Assembly (NCBI RefSeq): GCF_018374135.1
Contig: NZ_JAHAFS010000003.1
Coordinates: 1-64,000, forward strand
DNA: 64,000 bases
Reading direction: 5' to 3'
DNA from: Campylobacter gracilis
Lineage (GTDB): Bacteria > Campylobacterota > Campylobacteria > Campylobacterales > Campylobacteraceae
Both the position numbers and the translations under genes were made by a program. Each line of letters opens with the position of its first letter. Position 1 is the stretch's first letter. A model generated the notes under the pieces. The model had not been told where the DNA came from. It saw only the letters and a list, made by a program, of their open reading frames with translations, and did not search any database. Of this stretch, positions 40,014 through 49,575 are shown piece by piece.

Positions 40014-40663
40014 AATCTATATCCGCGTCTGCGAACGGTCTCGATCGTAGAGATATTTAGAGGCTTATCCATTTTCTGGCGAATTTGATTGATCGCGACT
40101 TCGATGACGTTTGGCGTAACGAGCTCAGGCTCCTCCCAGATAGCGTCTAGCAGCTGCTCTTTGCTTACGATCTGATCGCTGTGGCGCGCCAGGTGAGTTA
40201 GCACCTCAAACGGTTTGCCCTTAAGCTCGATCTCTTGACCTAGATATGTGATCTTTTCCTCGTCCGGATCAATGATAAGATCGTCGATTTTGATGATATT
40301 TGAGCCGCCGAAGCGAAGTCTAGCCTCAAGGCGCGCTACTAAAACATCAAAATCGAAAGGTTTTTTGATAAAATCGTCCGCGCCCGCGCGAAGCGCTTTG
40401 ATCTCGCTTTCTTTATCGTCTTTTGCAGATAGCACGACGACAGAGGTGCGCGCGGATTTTTGCTTAACCAATGCGATGAGATCGATGCCGTTGCCGTCAG
40501 CTAGCATCCAATCGGTTAGCACCAAATCATAATTTCTAATGCCGATATAATACTCTGCGTCCTTAAAACTCTCGGAAGTATCCGTCTGATAGCCGAACTC
40601 CATCAAGCCCTCCGCTATCGTCTTGTTTAAAGTCACCTCGTCCTCGACTATTAAAATTCTCAT
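39992..40663 (-). CDS. cosR: CosR/HsrA-type OmpR-family response regulator with canonical receiver
   Basis: 223 aa. The DNA-binding half (LKGKPFEVLTHLARHSDQIV, EPELVTPNVIEVAINQIRQK, ETVRRRGYRFCFP) is close to the CosR sequence as I remember it. The receiver has Asp8, Asp51 (LVLTDWMLADG), Ser79 and Lys101 (IKKPF), so it could be phosphorylated. The C. jejuni CosR and H. pylori HsrA receivers are described as non-canonical. Known role there: oxidative-stress control and essentiality. Promoter not identified. Confidence 0.88.
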   Translation of the reverse strand: MRILIVEDEVTLNKTIAEGLMEFGYQTDTSESFKDAEYYIGIRNYDLVLTDWMLADGNGIDLIALVKQKSARTSVVVLSAKDDKESEIKALRAGADDFIKKPFDFDVLVARLEARLRFGGSNIIKIDDLIIDPDEEKITYLGQEIELKGKPFEVLTHLARHSDQIVSKEQLLDAIWEEPELVTPNVIEVAINQIRQKMDKPLNISTIETVRRRGYRFCFPQKA

Positions 40664-40739
40664 TTAATTTCCTTACCTTAAAATTTTGCGGCGATTTTAA
40701 CATATTTTAAGCAAAATTTCAAGATTTTTTAAAGAAATT

Positions 40740-41057
40740 TTAAAATTTTATCTCTATTTCTGCGCCGACGCTTGCATCTTGTAAAATTTCGGGCTTTAAA
40801 ATTTTCATATAAAAATAATCCATCGAGCGAAATTTTGAGTGAAACTCCTGCGCGAAGTATTTTAACGCGTCCTCTACGAGGAGAAATTTTTTCTCGCGGA
40901 ATTCTGCTTTGATATATTCGCAAACCCGCGCGTAGTCGATAAACTCTTGCGCTCCGAACTTCGCCCACACCCACACGCGCTGCTCGCGCTTGCGCTCAAA
41001 ATCTAGCGTACCGATTATCGCACCGAATTCCAGCTTTTCGATTAAAATTTTAATCAT
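40740..41057 (-). CDS. folB: Dihydroneopterin aldolase
   Basis: 105 aa, folate pathway: converts dihydroneopterin to 6-hydroxymethyl-dihydropterin. Recognised by the N-terminal IEKLEFGAIIGTLDFERKREQ and the catalytic-type Lys late in the protein (MKILKPEIL). Overlaps plsY by 4 bp; the same neighbourhood in C. jejuni. Confidence 0.85.
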   Translation of the reverse strand: MIKILIEKLEFGAIIGTLDFERKREQRVWVWAKFGAQEFIDYARVCEYIKAEFREKKFLLVEDALKYFAQEFHSKFRSMDYFYMKILKPEILQDASVGAEIEIKF

Positions 41058-41797
41058 ACTACGCGCTTTTCCTCGCCCTTAAGCAGCCTGGCGATATTCG
41101 GAGCGTGCTTGTAAAATACGATGAAAACTATCAGAAAGATCGGCGCATGAGTGTTGATCGCCGGCATCTGCGGATGGATCACGTAGCTAGCGATAACTAG
41201 CGCAAGCGCCGCTGCGAGCGATGCTACGGATGAAATTTTAACCGTCTTGCCGACTACAAACCAAACTACAAGCGCGATGATAAGCTCGATAGGAATGAAG
41301 CAAGCAAGCACGCCGGCTCCCGTTGCAATGCCTTTGCCGCCGTTAAATTTCAGATACGGGCTAAAGCAATGCCCAAGCACTGCAAAGACCGCCATGCTCC
41401 ATAGCACGTTTTCGTCAAATCCCAAAGCCCGCGCGATTAGTATCGGCAGGATGCCCTTTAGCGCGTCGCAGGCGACGGTGAGGATCGCGAGCTTTTTTGC
41501 TTTTTGCGGATCGCGAGTTTTTAAGACGCGAAGGACATTGGTGGCGCCTATGGAGCCACTGCCCTCGCTTTTGATATCCACGCCGCCGAGGTATTTGCCG
41601 ATCAAAAGCCCAAAGGGGATCGCAGCGATCAAATACGCCACGAAGTAGCACCAAAAATCTGGCGCCTTAAATGTCCTATATAAAATTCCAAGAATTCCGC
41701 TTCCTAGAATTCCATGCTCATCTCCTAGAAAATATTTTGAGCTAGGATCGCAGAGAGCGGCGTGTATGATATTTAAAATTTCACTAAGTTTATCCAT
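41054..41797 (-). CDS. plsY: Glycerol-3-phosphate acyltransferase PlsY
   Basis: 247 aa from the ATG at 41797, with AAGGGAG 6 nt upstream; an in-frame ATG at 41821 would overlap the upstream helicase gene and has no such site. Membrane enzyme transferring acyl from acyl-phosphate to glycerol-3-phosphate. Motifs: GSGSIGATNVLR, GHCFSPYLKFNGGKGIATG, and a late FYKHAPNIARLL. The N-terminus is about 40 residues longer than the minimal PlsY. PlsX, which makes acyl-phosphate, is at 47059. Confidence 0.92.
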   Translation of the reverse strand: MDKLSEILNIIHAALCDPSSKYFLGDEHGILGSGILGILYRTFKAPDFWCYFVAYLIAAIPFGLLIGKYLGGVDIKSEGSGSIGATNVLRVLKTRDPQKAKKLAILTVACDALKGILPILIARALGFDENVLWSMAVFAVLGHCFSPYLKFNGGKGIATGAGVLACFIPIELIIALVVWFVVGKTVKISSVASLAAALALVIASYVIHPQMPAINTHAPIFLIVFIVFYKHAPNIARLLKGEEKRVV

Positions 41798-41808
41798 AAA
41801 TTCTCCCT

Positions 41809-44100
41809 TTAGCTCTTCCAAAGTAGCGAAATTTTCTCGTCGTAAATGTCCGTTTTCTTCGGCGAAATTTCTTTCGTTTCGAGTTTAATGTTTTTTAAAT
41901 CCAGGCTCTGTTTTAGCAAGTCCACTTCAGCCTCAAATTTCTGCGTAAGCACCTCTAGCTCCTCTTGTAGCGCGCTTAGGCTATTTTCGGCATTTTTGGC
42001 TTCGCTTCGTTCGTTTAAAATTTTATGCGCGCTTTTAGCTCCGCTGATTGCTTTAGAGATATTGCCGGCGCTGCGCGAGCGGCCTAAAAACGCGCCTAAG
42101 ATCGCTCCGCCTATGTTTAGCGCGGCATCCACCCCGCGACTTAGCACGTCGCCCTTTTCCTTTTCATACTTTTCGCTAGCGCGCGAAATTTTATCCTCAA
42201 GGCGCGCCTTTTCCTTTTCAAATTTAGCCGCGATCTCATCGGTTTTGGCCTCTAAAGCTTCGTTCGCCTTATCGCCTAGGCGCACGAAAAACTCTTCCCT
42301 GCTCTCGCCCGGTTTTGAGAGCAGATCAAGCGCGCTAAAAAGTTCTAACTTTTCGTTGCGGTAGATCCACTCCTTAAAGCTTTTAAGCTGAGCGTTTAAA
42401 TTTTTTGCTCCCGCGATGAAGCTAGGAAGCGCGCCGTAGAGCGAGCCTGCCTGCTCCTGTCCGCTTAGATTTGCAACTTCTCGCGTGCTAGCCTCGCTCC
42501 AATCTATTTCGTTTACGTCCGAAAGCGATAGCAAAAAGGTGCGCTGCTGCGTAAAATCGACTCCTTTGTCGCAAAATCGCATCTTTGCGCTTGCGTATAG
42601 ATACGGGCTTAGCTCAAAGCTCGCGCCGTAGCTGTAAAGCTGTGAAATTTCAGTAGAAACTACGGGTTTGGCGGCGCCGGCGGATTTGACGCCTTGCGAG
42701 GCGCTCGACACGGACGAAATTTCAGCCTTTTTGTCTTTCATTAAATTTGAAATTTGCTCGTTGCTTAAAGGGCCTTTTAGATAGCTTAGCGCAAAGCGCG
42801 TCTCGATCACTCGCAGCACATCCTCGTTGATGTTTTTTACCAAAAAATTTCGCTTTTTGAGATTTGAAATTTTCTCCATAAGCACGCTTTTGTCGATCGG
42901 ATTTGAGCCAATACCGCTTAGGCCGCTGATGACGCGCTCCTTATCCTGTGCGGTTTGCAAGCGCCCGATAAACCACGTACCGATATTGCTAAGCCCCTTA
43001 TAATCGAGATCGACCGGGTTTTGCGTCGATAATACGCAGCCAAGGCCGAACGCGCGAGCCTGCTTTAGCAGCGTAAGCATCGGGGTTTTGCTCGGCGGAT
43101 TGCCGTTTGGAGGGAAAAAGCCGTAAATTTCATCCATATAAAGTACTGCGCGTAGCGAGCTAGTGCCGCTGGTGGTGCGCATCCATTTGATCATCTCGCC
43201 CAAAAGCAGCGTGACGAAAAACATCCTCTCATCGTCGTTTAGATGCGCGATGGAAAATATATTCGCTCTCGCCCTGCCGTTTTCATCAAAGAGCATCTTG
43301 GCGATATTTAGCCGCTCGCCCTCGCACCAAAGCTTAAAACTCGGGCTTGCGATGAGCGCGTTAATCTTCATCGCAAGCGCCATTCGCTTATCGCTCGGAA
43401 AGAAGGTATTAACATCGAAAACGCCGATTTTATCGAATGGCGGGTTGCCGATCTGCGCGATGAGATCCACCACGCTCACCCCCTCGCCTTTATTAAAATG
43501 ATAGGTCAGAATTTGGCTGATCAGCAAAAATTCCGGCGAGCTGAGATTATCGCTAGAAATCCCTGCAAGACTTAGCACGCTAGTGGCGATACCGCCGACG
43601 TAGTTGTTCAGATCCTCTTCGTTTAAGCCCTTCGGTGCTTCAAAGTCGCTTAGCAGGCTGATCCCAAGGCCTGCGCTTGATTTGGGTGTATAAATTCTAA
43701 AATCAACGCTGTTTTTCAAAAGCTGTACTCGCGCCAGGTCTTGATATGAGCCCTCGATACCTTCGCGCCAAGTATTTGCGGTCTGTTCGGCATACTCGCG
43801 CACGCTAAGACCTTTATTTTGCGCCTCAGCCTCATCGATATAAGGCTCAAAATCCTCAGCCCTCATCTGCGGAAAGGTAAGAGCTAAATTTGTCAGATCG
43901 CCCTTCGGATCGATGATGATGGATGGGATATTATCGATCGCGGCTTCCTCTAGCAGCGTGATGCCAAGTCCTGTTTTGCCGCTGCCAGTCATTCCGATGA
44001 TAAGCGCGTGAGTCGTCAGATCCTTGTTTTTATAAAAAAATGGCTCGCCGTTTTCAAGCCCCAGATAAAAAAGCTTTAAATTTTCTTGAAGCGTTTTCAT
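41809..44100 (-). CDS. HerA-type / DUF853 ATPase (DNA translocase-like)
   Basis: 763 aa. Walker A GMTGSGKT at 36-43, IIIDPKGDLTNL, Walker B VLYMDEIYGFFPP, then STQNPVDLDYKGLSN. The C-terminal 200 residues are Glu/Lys-rich helical with coiled-coil character (KFEKEKARLEDKISRASEKY). HerA-like translocases pump DNA, but this chromosomal DUF853 branch has no defined role. The start ATG at 44100 diverges from the metF-like gene. Confidence 0.85.
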   Translation of the reverse strand: MKTLQENLKLFYLGLENGEPFFYKNKDLTTHALIIGMTGSGKTGLGITLLEEAAIDNIPSIIIDPKGDLTNLALTFPQMRAEDFEPYIDEAEAQNKGLSVREYAEQTANTWREGIEGSYQDLARVQLLKNSVDFRIYTPKSSAGLGISLLSDFEAPKGLNEEDLNNYVGGIATSVLSLAGISSDNLSSPEFLLISQILTYHFNKGEGVSVVDLIAQIGNPPFDKIGVFDVNTFFPSDKRMALAMKINALIASPSFKLWCEGERLNIAKMLFDENGRARANIFSIAHLNDDERMFFVTLLLGEMIKWMRTTSGTSSLRAVLYMDEIYGFFPPNGNPPSKTPMLTLLKQARAFGLGCVLSTQNPVDLDYKGLSNIGTWFIGRLQTAQDKERVISGLSGIGSNPIDKSVLMEKISNLKKRNFLVKNINEDVLRVIETRFALSYLKGPLSNEQISNLMKDKKAEISSVSSASQGVKSAGAAKPVVSTEISQLYSYGASFELSPYLYASAKMRFCDKGVDFTQQRTFLLSLSDVNEIDWSEASTREVANLSGQEQAGSLYGALPSFIAGAKNLNAQLKSFKEWIYRNEKLELFSALDLLSKPGESREEFFVRLGDKANEALEAKTDEIAAKFEKEKARLEDKISRASEKYEKEKGDVLSRGVDAALNIGGAILGAFLGRSRSAGNISKAISGAKSAHKILNERSEAKNAENSLSALQEELEVLTQKFEAEVDLLKQSLDLKNIKLETKEISPKKTDIYDEKISLLWKS

Positions 44101-44164
44101 TGCGTTCCTTAAATTTGCAATTTGCGCGACATTATATCATTTAAATTTTTAAATTTAAATTTGC

Positions 44165-44170
44165 TAAAAT
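44165..44170 (+). promoter_or_regulatory. -10-like box of the metF-like gene
   Basis: TAAAAT 24 nt before the GTG at 44195. It overlaps the preceding possible GTG start at 44171, disfavouring that start. Confidence 0.5.
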
Positions 44171-44194
44171 GTGCGAAAAATCAAGGAATGGCAA

Positions 44195-45118
44195 GTGTTA
44201 AAAGAAAAAATTAGAAATGGAAAAAGCGGAATTTTACTCTACGGCATCGTTCCGCCTAAAATCACGTCCTCTCAAGACGAGCTCGAGCGCCTAGGTACGG
44301 CGTGGTCGCAACGCCTAGGCGAATGCGAATGCGACGGCATCGTCATCTACGATCTACAAGATGAAAGCGCACGCACGAAAGATGAGCGGACCTTTCCTTT
44401 TGTGCATACGATCGATCCTGCGCGCTATTACACGCAGTATCTACACACCGATAAAGAAGCGATCATCTACCGCGCGGTAGGCAAATACGACGAGGTGGAA
44501 TTTTGCGAAATTCTAAGGCATGCCGCAAGCGGGCTGGGTGTTTTCGTGGGAGCGAGCTCTAAAAACGAAGAATGCAAACTGCATCTAAGCCGCGCCTATG
44601 AGATCAAGCGACTCGTGGCGCCGCATCTTTGTCTAGGTGGCATCTGCATACCCGAGCGCCATGAAAAGAGCCGCGACGAGCACCTAAAAATCGCGGAGAA
44701 GACTGCGGACGGGTGCGAATTTTTTATCACTCAGGCGGTCTATAATGTGCAAAATGCCAAAGATTTCATCGACGATTACGCCGCTTTGGAGTGCAAAAAG
44801 GTGCCGATAATCTTTACTTTCACGCCGTGCGGCAGCCTAAAGACGCTTGAGTTTATGAAATGGCTTGGCATCTCGGTGCCAGATTTTCTGCAGCAGCGAC
44901 TGCAAAGCAGCGTCGATATCTTGCAAAGTTCAACAGCGCTGTGCGCAGAGATGTTTGATTTCATCTATAAATACGCCCTCGCAAAAGGGGTGAGCGTGGG
45001 CGCAAACGTCGAGAGTGTCAGCACCCGCCGCGTCGAAATCGAAGCCTCGCTCAGCTTACTAAAAGAGATCAGAAAAATTATCCTTAAGCACGAGAATTTG
45101 GGATTTTACGTTATTTAA
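44195..45118 (+). CDS. Methylenetetrahydrofolate reductase family protein
   Basis: 307 aa from the GTG at 44195 (AAGGA at 44183-44187, 7 nt away). The motifs GICIPERHEKSRDEHLK and CEFFITQAVYN match the MetF active-site core, including the PERH block and the FITQ strand. It is TIM-barrel sized. The usual NADH-binding details cannot be judged by eye, so it may be a MetF paralogue and not the main enzyme. It stands alone with a gene-free stretch downstream. Confidence 0.75.
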   Translation: MLKEKIRNGKSGILLYGIVPPKITSSQDELERLGTAWSQRLGECECDGIVIYDLQDESARTKDERTFPFVHTIDPARYYTQYLHTDKEAIIYRAVGKYDEVEFCEILRHAASGLGVFVGASSKNEECKLHLSRAYEIKRLVAPHLCLGGICIPERHEKSRDEHLKIAEKTADGCEFFITQAVYNVQNAKDFIDDYAALECKKVPIIFTFTPCGSLKTLEFMKWLGISVPDFLQQRLQSSVDILQSSTALCAEMFDFIYKYALAKGVSVGANVESVSTRRVEIEASLSLLKEIRKIILKHENLGFYVI

Positions 45119-46063
45119 AATTTAAATCGGGTACACGAGCAACACTCTAGATAGTCCAAGCTAACGGAGGAATTTTAAATAATTTCAGATCGCTTTCTGA
45201 AAAATAAATCGAAATTTTATCCGAACGGAATTTGAACTTAAAATTTATAAAAAATTGCCTTAATAATATGCTTTAATACCTGTCGTCCATAACTGTGAGA
45301 TGATATTTCGTGCTAAAATTTTTCAATGCTTACAATGGCATAGAGCTAGGCCTACCATCAAAACCTATAAATATCTGTAGCTTTCGCACTAAAACTAAAC
45401 GCATTGACCGCTTCAGTCTGTAGCCGACATGAGCGCGTCCTCTGTCATCCACTATCTACACAGGGATAATGTATATTGTATAACGGGAGATAGCTGGAGA
45501 TTTTAACGCCTTATAGATATTTAGAGATACGACGCTTCTTCGCTCATGGCATAGCGATCCTTTAAGCCTCGTTTGCGGTATTTGATTAAATTTACTAGCG
45601 TTTATGCTAAATTTCAAATCTAAGGCAATTTGATGTTTGCTGTTGTAAGCGTTTTGGTATTTAAATTTTATTCTAAAGCCTATGTGTAGGTCGCTCAAAA
45701 GATCCCACATACGCCGCCCGTAAAAATACTTATTGAGCTTTGCAGCTAATCACAAGCCATTAATGTGTAGAATCAGCTGAAAGTAACGCCCATTTAGGCT
45801 ATCATATTTGATTTCTTTTATATTCTAAAAGCCCGCCGCCAAAAAGCAGCAGACCTAAGACTAACGTCGTTTTACTATCTCAAGCAGAAGCCGATATTTT
45901 AACTGCGCAAGATTATAATATGTTTTCAATCACAAACGCCTCATTTTAAAATTTTGAAACCTAACTCGGAATAAATATAAATTTGAAATTAGTTTTATAA
46001 ATAAGCTTGGAATTTTAACTCTTAAATATGGCGAAATTCAAAGATAATGAAATTTAAAAAGCG
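45119..46063. other. 945-bp AT-rich gene-free stretch
   Basis: A minus-strand open frame (45456-45710, 84 codons) has no ribosome binding site or recognisable domain; I leave it uncalled. No tRNA, repeat or terminator found. It may be decayed sequence. Confidence 0.5.
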
Positions 46064-47062
46064 CTAGTTTATGCTCTTGCCGCCGAATTTTAAAAGCGCG
46101 CTGCCCCACGTAAAGCCGCCACCGAACGCATCAAGTAGCATGAGCGAGCCGTTTTTGAGCCTGCCGCTCTCGTAAGCGTCATTTATCGCCATCGGGATCG
46201 ACGCCGAGCTCGTGTTGCCGTATTTGCCGATCGTAAGCACGCATTGTTCGTCGCTAAATTCTAATCTCGCCTTGACCGCCTCGATGATGCGTAAATTAGC
46301 CTGATGCGGGATAAAAAGATCAACCTGCTCGGGCGAAATTTTATTTTTTGCCAAAATCTCCACAACGTCGTTACTAAGCGTCGGCACCGCTATTTTAAAG
46401 ACCTCGCGCCCCGCCATCTGCATGAAGCCTAGCTTTTCGTCGATGATTTTTTGGCTGAGTGGATTGACGCTGCCTGGGGCTGCGGTGATGAGAAGATCGC
46501 CCTTGCTGCCGTCGCTAGCGGTGTGAATGTCGATGATTTCGTTTTCGTCTGCAGGCGCGATAACCGCAGCGCCCGCACCATCGCCGAAAAGTATGCACGT
46601 AGCACGGTCGCTCCAATCGACTATCGAGCTTAGTTTTTCCGTGCCGATTATCAGCACGTGTTTTTTGGCGCCGCTTTCGATGAGGGATTTTGCAAGTTCT
46701 AAAAGATAGATGAAGCCAGTACAGGCGGCATTTATATCAAATGCCGTGATACCGAAATTTAAGCCCAGTTTATCCGCAATGACGCACGCAGTCGAGGGCA
46801 TGCAGAAATAATCGGGCGAGATCGTGGCGCAGATTATCGCATCGATCTCGTTTTTTTGCAAACCGCTACGCTCAATCGCAAGTGCCGCAGCCTTCATACC
46901 CAAATCGCTAGTGGTCTCGCCCTTTGCGATGCGGCGCTCGTGAATTCCTGTGCGCTTTACGATCCACTCGTCGTCGGTTTCAACCATTTTTTCAAGATCG
47001 AAATTAGTTAAAATTTGACTCGGCGCGTATGCTGCGATCGAGATCATCGAGGCTTTTTTCAT
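46064..47062 (-). CDS. fabH: 3-oxoacyl-ACP synthase III (FabH)
   Basis: 332 aa, starts fatty-acid elongation from acetyl-CoA and malonyl-ACP. Catalytic Cys in INAACTGFIYLLE, His in FIPHQANLRI, Asn in GKYGNTSSASIP; GGGFTWGSALLKF at the C-terminus. The start overlaps the plsX stop by 4 bp. Same order in C. jejuni. Confidence 0.96.
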   Translation of the reverse strand: MKKASMISIAAYAPSQILTNFDLEKMVETDDEWIVKRTGIHERRIAKGETTSDLGMKAAALAIERSGLQKNEIDAIICATISPDYFCMPSTACVIADKLGLNFGITAFDINAACTGFIYLLELAKSLIESGAKKHVLIIGTEKLSSIVDWSDRATCILFGDGAGAAVIAPADENEIIDIHTASDGSKGDLLITAAPGSVNPLSQKIIDEKLGFMQMAGREVFKIAVPTLSNDVVEILAKNKISPEQVDLFIPHQANLRIIEAVKARLEFSDEQCVLTIGKYGNTSSASIPMAINDAYESGRLKNGSLMLLDAFGGGFTWGSALLKFGGKSIN

Positions 47063-48057
47063 TTTTGCTCGTTTGAAGAAATTTCGCTTTCTATCGCGGA
47101 GTTGATTTTAGAATCTGCAAATTTAAGTGCTTGAAAGATCGCATTTTTAACGGCTTTCGGAGTGCTTTTACCGTGGCTTATGATGACGCATTCTTTGACG
47201 CCTAAAAGCGGCGCGCCGCCGTATTCATCGTAATCCGTGCTTTTCTTGATAATTTTAAAGACGCGCTTCATCAAGATGGAGCCTGCGATGGCGATAGGGG
47301 ATTTTTTAGTTTCGTTTTTAATAAGTCTGCCGATAGCGCTTGCGACACCTTCGCTGGATTTTAGCATAATGTTGCCGATAAATCCGTCGCACACGACCAC
47401 GTCTACCGAGCCGTCAAAAATTTGATTGCCTTCTACATTACCGATAAAATTTTGCATCTTCTTAAGCATATGAAAGGTTTCTTTTGTTACCTCGTTGCCT
47501 TTACTATCCTCCTCGCCGTTGGATAATAAGCCGATGCGTGGCGCGTTTAAACCCATAATCTCCTTGGCATATGCTTCGCCCATGATGGCGAATTGAAACA
47601 AATTCTCGGGCTTACAATCCACATAAGCGCCCACATCCAGCACAAGCGTGCGTCCACCTATGGAATTTGGCATCAGCGTAGCAATCGCCGGGCGCAAGAT
47701 ACCTTTGAGTCTTCCTATGCGAAGCGTAGCAAGACTCATCGTAGCGCCGCTGTGTCCTGCGGACACCACAGCTTTGCATGTGCCGTCTTTTACTAGATCG
47801 ACCGCTTTAAAGATACTACTCTCTTTGCGTTTGAGAGCGTCGGTTGCGCCCTCTTTCATCTCAAAGACTTCGCTTGCGGCTACATAAGCAATATATTTCT
47901 CAAAGCCTTGATCTTGTGGAATAAAAGGCTTGATTTGCGCTTCGTCGCCTACCAAAAACGCATTAAATTTACGCTCTCGCAGCGCATCTACGACTCCGTT
48001 TATTATCGGCTCACAGCCGAAATCGCCGCCCATCGCGTCTATAGCAACGGAAATCAT
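47059..48057 (-). CDS. plsX: Phosphate acyltransferase PlsX
   Basis: 332 aa, makes acyl-phosphate from acyl-ACP for PlsY. AIDAMGGDFGCEPII at the N-terminus, SAGHSGATMSLATL, LDVGAYVDCKPENLFQFA, VVCDGFIGNIMLKSSEG. The ATG at 48057 is just after the rpmF stop (48062), a common arrangement. Confidence 0.96.
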   Translation of the reverse strand: MISVAIDAMGGDFGCEPIINGVVDALRERKFNAFLVGDEAQIKPFIPQDQGFEKYIAYVAASEVFEMKEGATDALKRKESSIFKAVDLVKDGTCKAVVSAGHSGATMSLATLRIGRLKGILRPAIATLMPNSIGGRTLVLDVGAYVDCKPENLFQFAIMGEAYAKEIMGLNAPRIGLLSNGEEDSKGNEVTKETFHMLKKMQNFIGNVEGNQIFDGSVDVVVCDGFIGNIMLKSSEGVASAIGRLIKNETKKSPIAIAGSILMKRVFKIIKKSTDYDEYGGAPLLGVKECVIISHGKSTPKAVKNAIFQALKFADSKINSAIESEISSNEQK

Positions 48058-48061
48058 CGGA

Positions 48062-48208
48062 TTAATATTCGCCCGTAGTTTTGTTTATTCTATGCGGAAT
48101 TTTCCAGCTTCCGTCTTTATCTTTAACGGGAATCGGAAGGGTCACTTTGTAGTGAGTGCGTCTTTTCGCCGCACGAGTTTTACTAACTCTTCGCTTTGGA
48201 ACTGCCAT
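48062..48208 (-). CDS. rpmF: 50S ribosomal protein L32
   Basis: 48 aa, too short to have been included by a simple length cut-off. Starts MAVPKRRVSKTRAAKRR, continues THYKVTLPIPVKDKDGS and ends KIPHRINKTTGEY. The start ATG at 48208 follows a GGAG site on the minus strand. L32 zinc Cys are absent (zinc-free form). Between yceD and plsX, as in many bacteria. Confidence 0.95.
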   Translation of the reverse strand: MAVPKRRVSKTRAAKRRTHYKVTLPIPVKDKDGSWKIPHRINKTTGEY

Positions 48209-48226
48209 TTTTTCTCCTTTATAAAT

Positions 48227-48580
48227 TTAGTTCTTGCATTCTTCGCAATAAAAATAGTCGCTTTTAAAAGCTTCCGTTTCGCTTCTTAAAATTTCATCCA
48301 GATCAACTTCGGCGCCGAAAAACTCCATAACATCCAAGCTTTCGTGCCTTTCGTCGTTAAAAACGCCCTCGCTTAAAAGCAAATTTACGCTCTCATTTAC
48401 GTCAAGATCAAATTCTTTGCCGCAGCGGTCGCAAATGTATGGAATTTTGCCCTTAATTTCGCCCTTACACTCGATAAACTTAGAGTCTTTTCGTTTTAAA
48501 TTTCCGCTAAGCTTAAGCCCGTCTCGTGAAATTTCAAACGGCACGGGCATGGCGGAAATTTTAGCAAAAGCGATCTTCAC
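48227..48580 (-). CDS. YceD/DUF177 family protein
   Basis: 117 aa, upstream of rpmF as in most bacteria. CDRCGKEFDLDV carries the characteristic CxxC, and the C-terminus ends in YFYCEECKN, a second CxxC, suggesting metal binding. DUF177 proteins are linked to 23S rRNA or ribosome maturation in some species. The exact role is unproven here. Confidence 0.88.
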   Translation of the reverse strand: MKIAFAKISAMPVPFEISRDGLKLSGNLKRKDSKFIECKGEIKGKIPYICDRCGKEFDLDVNESVNLLLSEGVFNDERHESLDVMEFFGAEVDLDEILRSETEAFKSDYFYCEECKN

Positions 48581-48589
48581 GCAGCACTC

Positions 48590-49003
48590 TTAGCAAATTT
48601 CTCTTTTTGCAAAGAAAAATGCGATCTCGATTTTTGCGTTTTCTAGGCTGTCGCTGCCGTGAACGGCGTTAGCGTCGATGCTGTCCGCAAAGTCTGCTCT
48701 GATCGTGCCTTTATCGGCTTTTTTCGGATCGGTAGCGCCCATTAGCGCACGATTTTTAACTACGGCATCATCGCCTTCGAGCACCATTACGACCACCGGG
48801 CCGCTAGTCATAAACTCAATCAGATCCTTATAAAAAGGGCGATCCTTGTGAATTTCATAAAATTTACCCGCATCTTCGGCGCTTAGGCATAATTTTTTAG
48901 CCGCTGCGATTCTTAGTCCGTGGCTTTCGAAACGATCAATAATTTTGCCGATAACACCCTTTTTAACGGCATCAGGCTTAATAATAGAAAGCGTTTGCTG
49001 CAT
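48590..49003 (-). CDS. ndk: Nucleoside diphosphate kinase
   Basis: 137 aa. Balances NTP/NDP pools by phosphotransfer through an active-site His in NAVHGSDS. QQTLSIIKPDAVKKGVIGKI at the N-terminus; GPVVVMVLEG and RALMGATDP follow. Upstream of yceD with 9 bp between; the C. jejuni order. Confidence 0.97.
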   Translation of the reverse strand: MQQTLSIIKPDAVKKGVIGKIIDRFESHGLRIAAAKKLCLSAEDAGKFYEIHKDRPFYKDLIEFMTSGPVVVMVLEGDDAVVKNRALMGATDPKKADKGTIRADFADSIDANAVHGSDSLENAKIEIAFFFAKREIC

Positions 49004-49110
49004 ATAATCTCCTTAAAGTGAAAGGCGGATTGTATCGAAAAATAGGTTAAAATTTATTTAAGGATTTAATGAATTAAAATTCCGCGCATTTGATCGCGGA
49101 ATTTTATCTG

Positions 49111-49395
49111 CTAAGCAAATACCGGGGTATCTCCGCTGCGCAGATCCGCACCTATACTATCCCTGCTAGGTTGACCCGCTACGATGTCGCTCCAGACGAT
49201 ACAGCCGTCGGTCGGACAGGCGCTAGCGCAAGCTGGCTCGTCGTTGTAGCCTACACACTCGACGCATTTATCGGCATATACGTAGTAGCTATCCTCGCCG
49301 CTTGGGTTATCGCTATCGTCCACGATCGCATTTACCGGGCACTCGTCGATGCATGAGCCGCAGCTAATGCAAATATCGGTGATTTTTACAGCCAT
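49111..49395 (-). CDS. fdxA: 2[4Fe-4S] ferredoxin FdxA
   Basis: 94 aa. ICISCGSCIDECP and CVECVGYNDEPACASACP cluster motifs, then a longer acidic C-terminal tail than FdxB. Divergent from ahpC, an arrangement I recall in C. jejuni, where both respond to iron and peroxide. The AGGAG site precedes the ATG. Confidence 0.92.
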   Translation of the reverse strand: MAVKITDICISCGSCIDECPVNAIVDDSDNPSGEDSYYVYADKCVECVGYNDEPACASACPTDGCIVWSDIVAGQPSRDSIGADLRSGDTPVFA

Positions 49396-49575
49396 TGTTT
49401 CTCCTTTATCAAAAAATGAAGCGTGATGATAACATACTAAATTTAAAAAATGATAAAATTTAATATTATCAAGTAAATAAATTTTATTATATAAAAATTT
49501 TCATCAAATTTCAGCAAATATAAAGTTTTAAAATGTATAATCGCCATCATAAATTTTATTAACAAGGAGAAACAA
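49396..49575. promoter_or_regulatory. Divergent fdxA/ahpC promoter region
   Basis: 180 bp, very AT-rich. Plus-strand extended -10 TGTATAAT (TATAAT at 49536-49541) serves ahpC, with AAGGAG at about 49565. A Fur or PerR box is plausible, from knowledge of C. jejuni, but I cannot place one reliably in such AT-rich sequence. Confidence 0.6.

Noticed and set aside
45456..45710. 84-codon minus-strand open frame
   Set aside because: No ribosome binding site, no recognisable family, AT-rich local composition.
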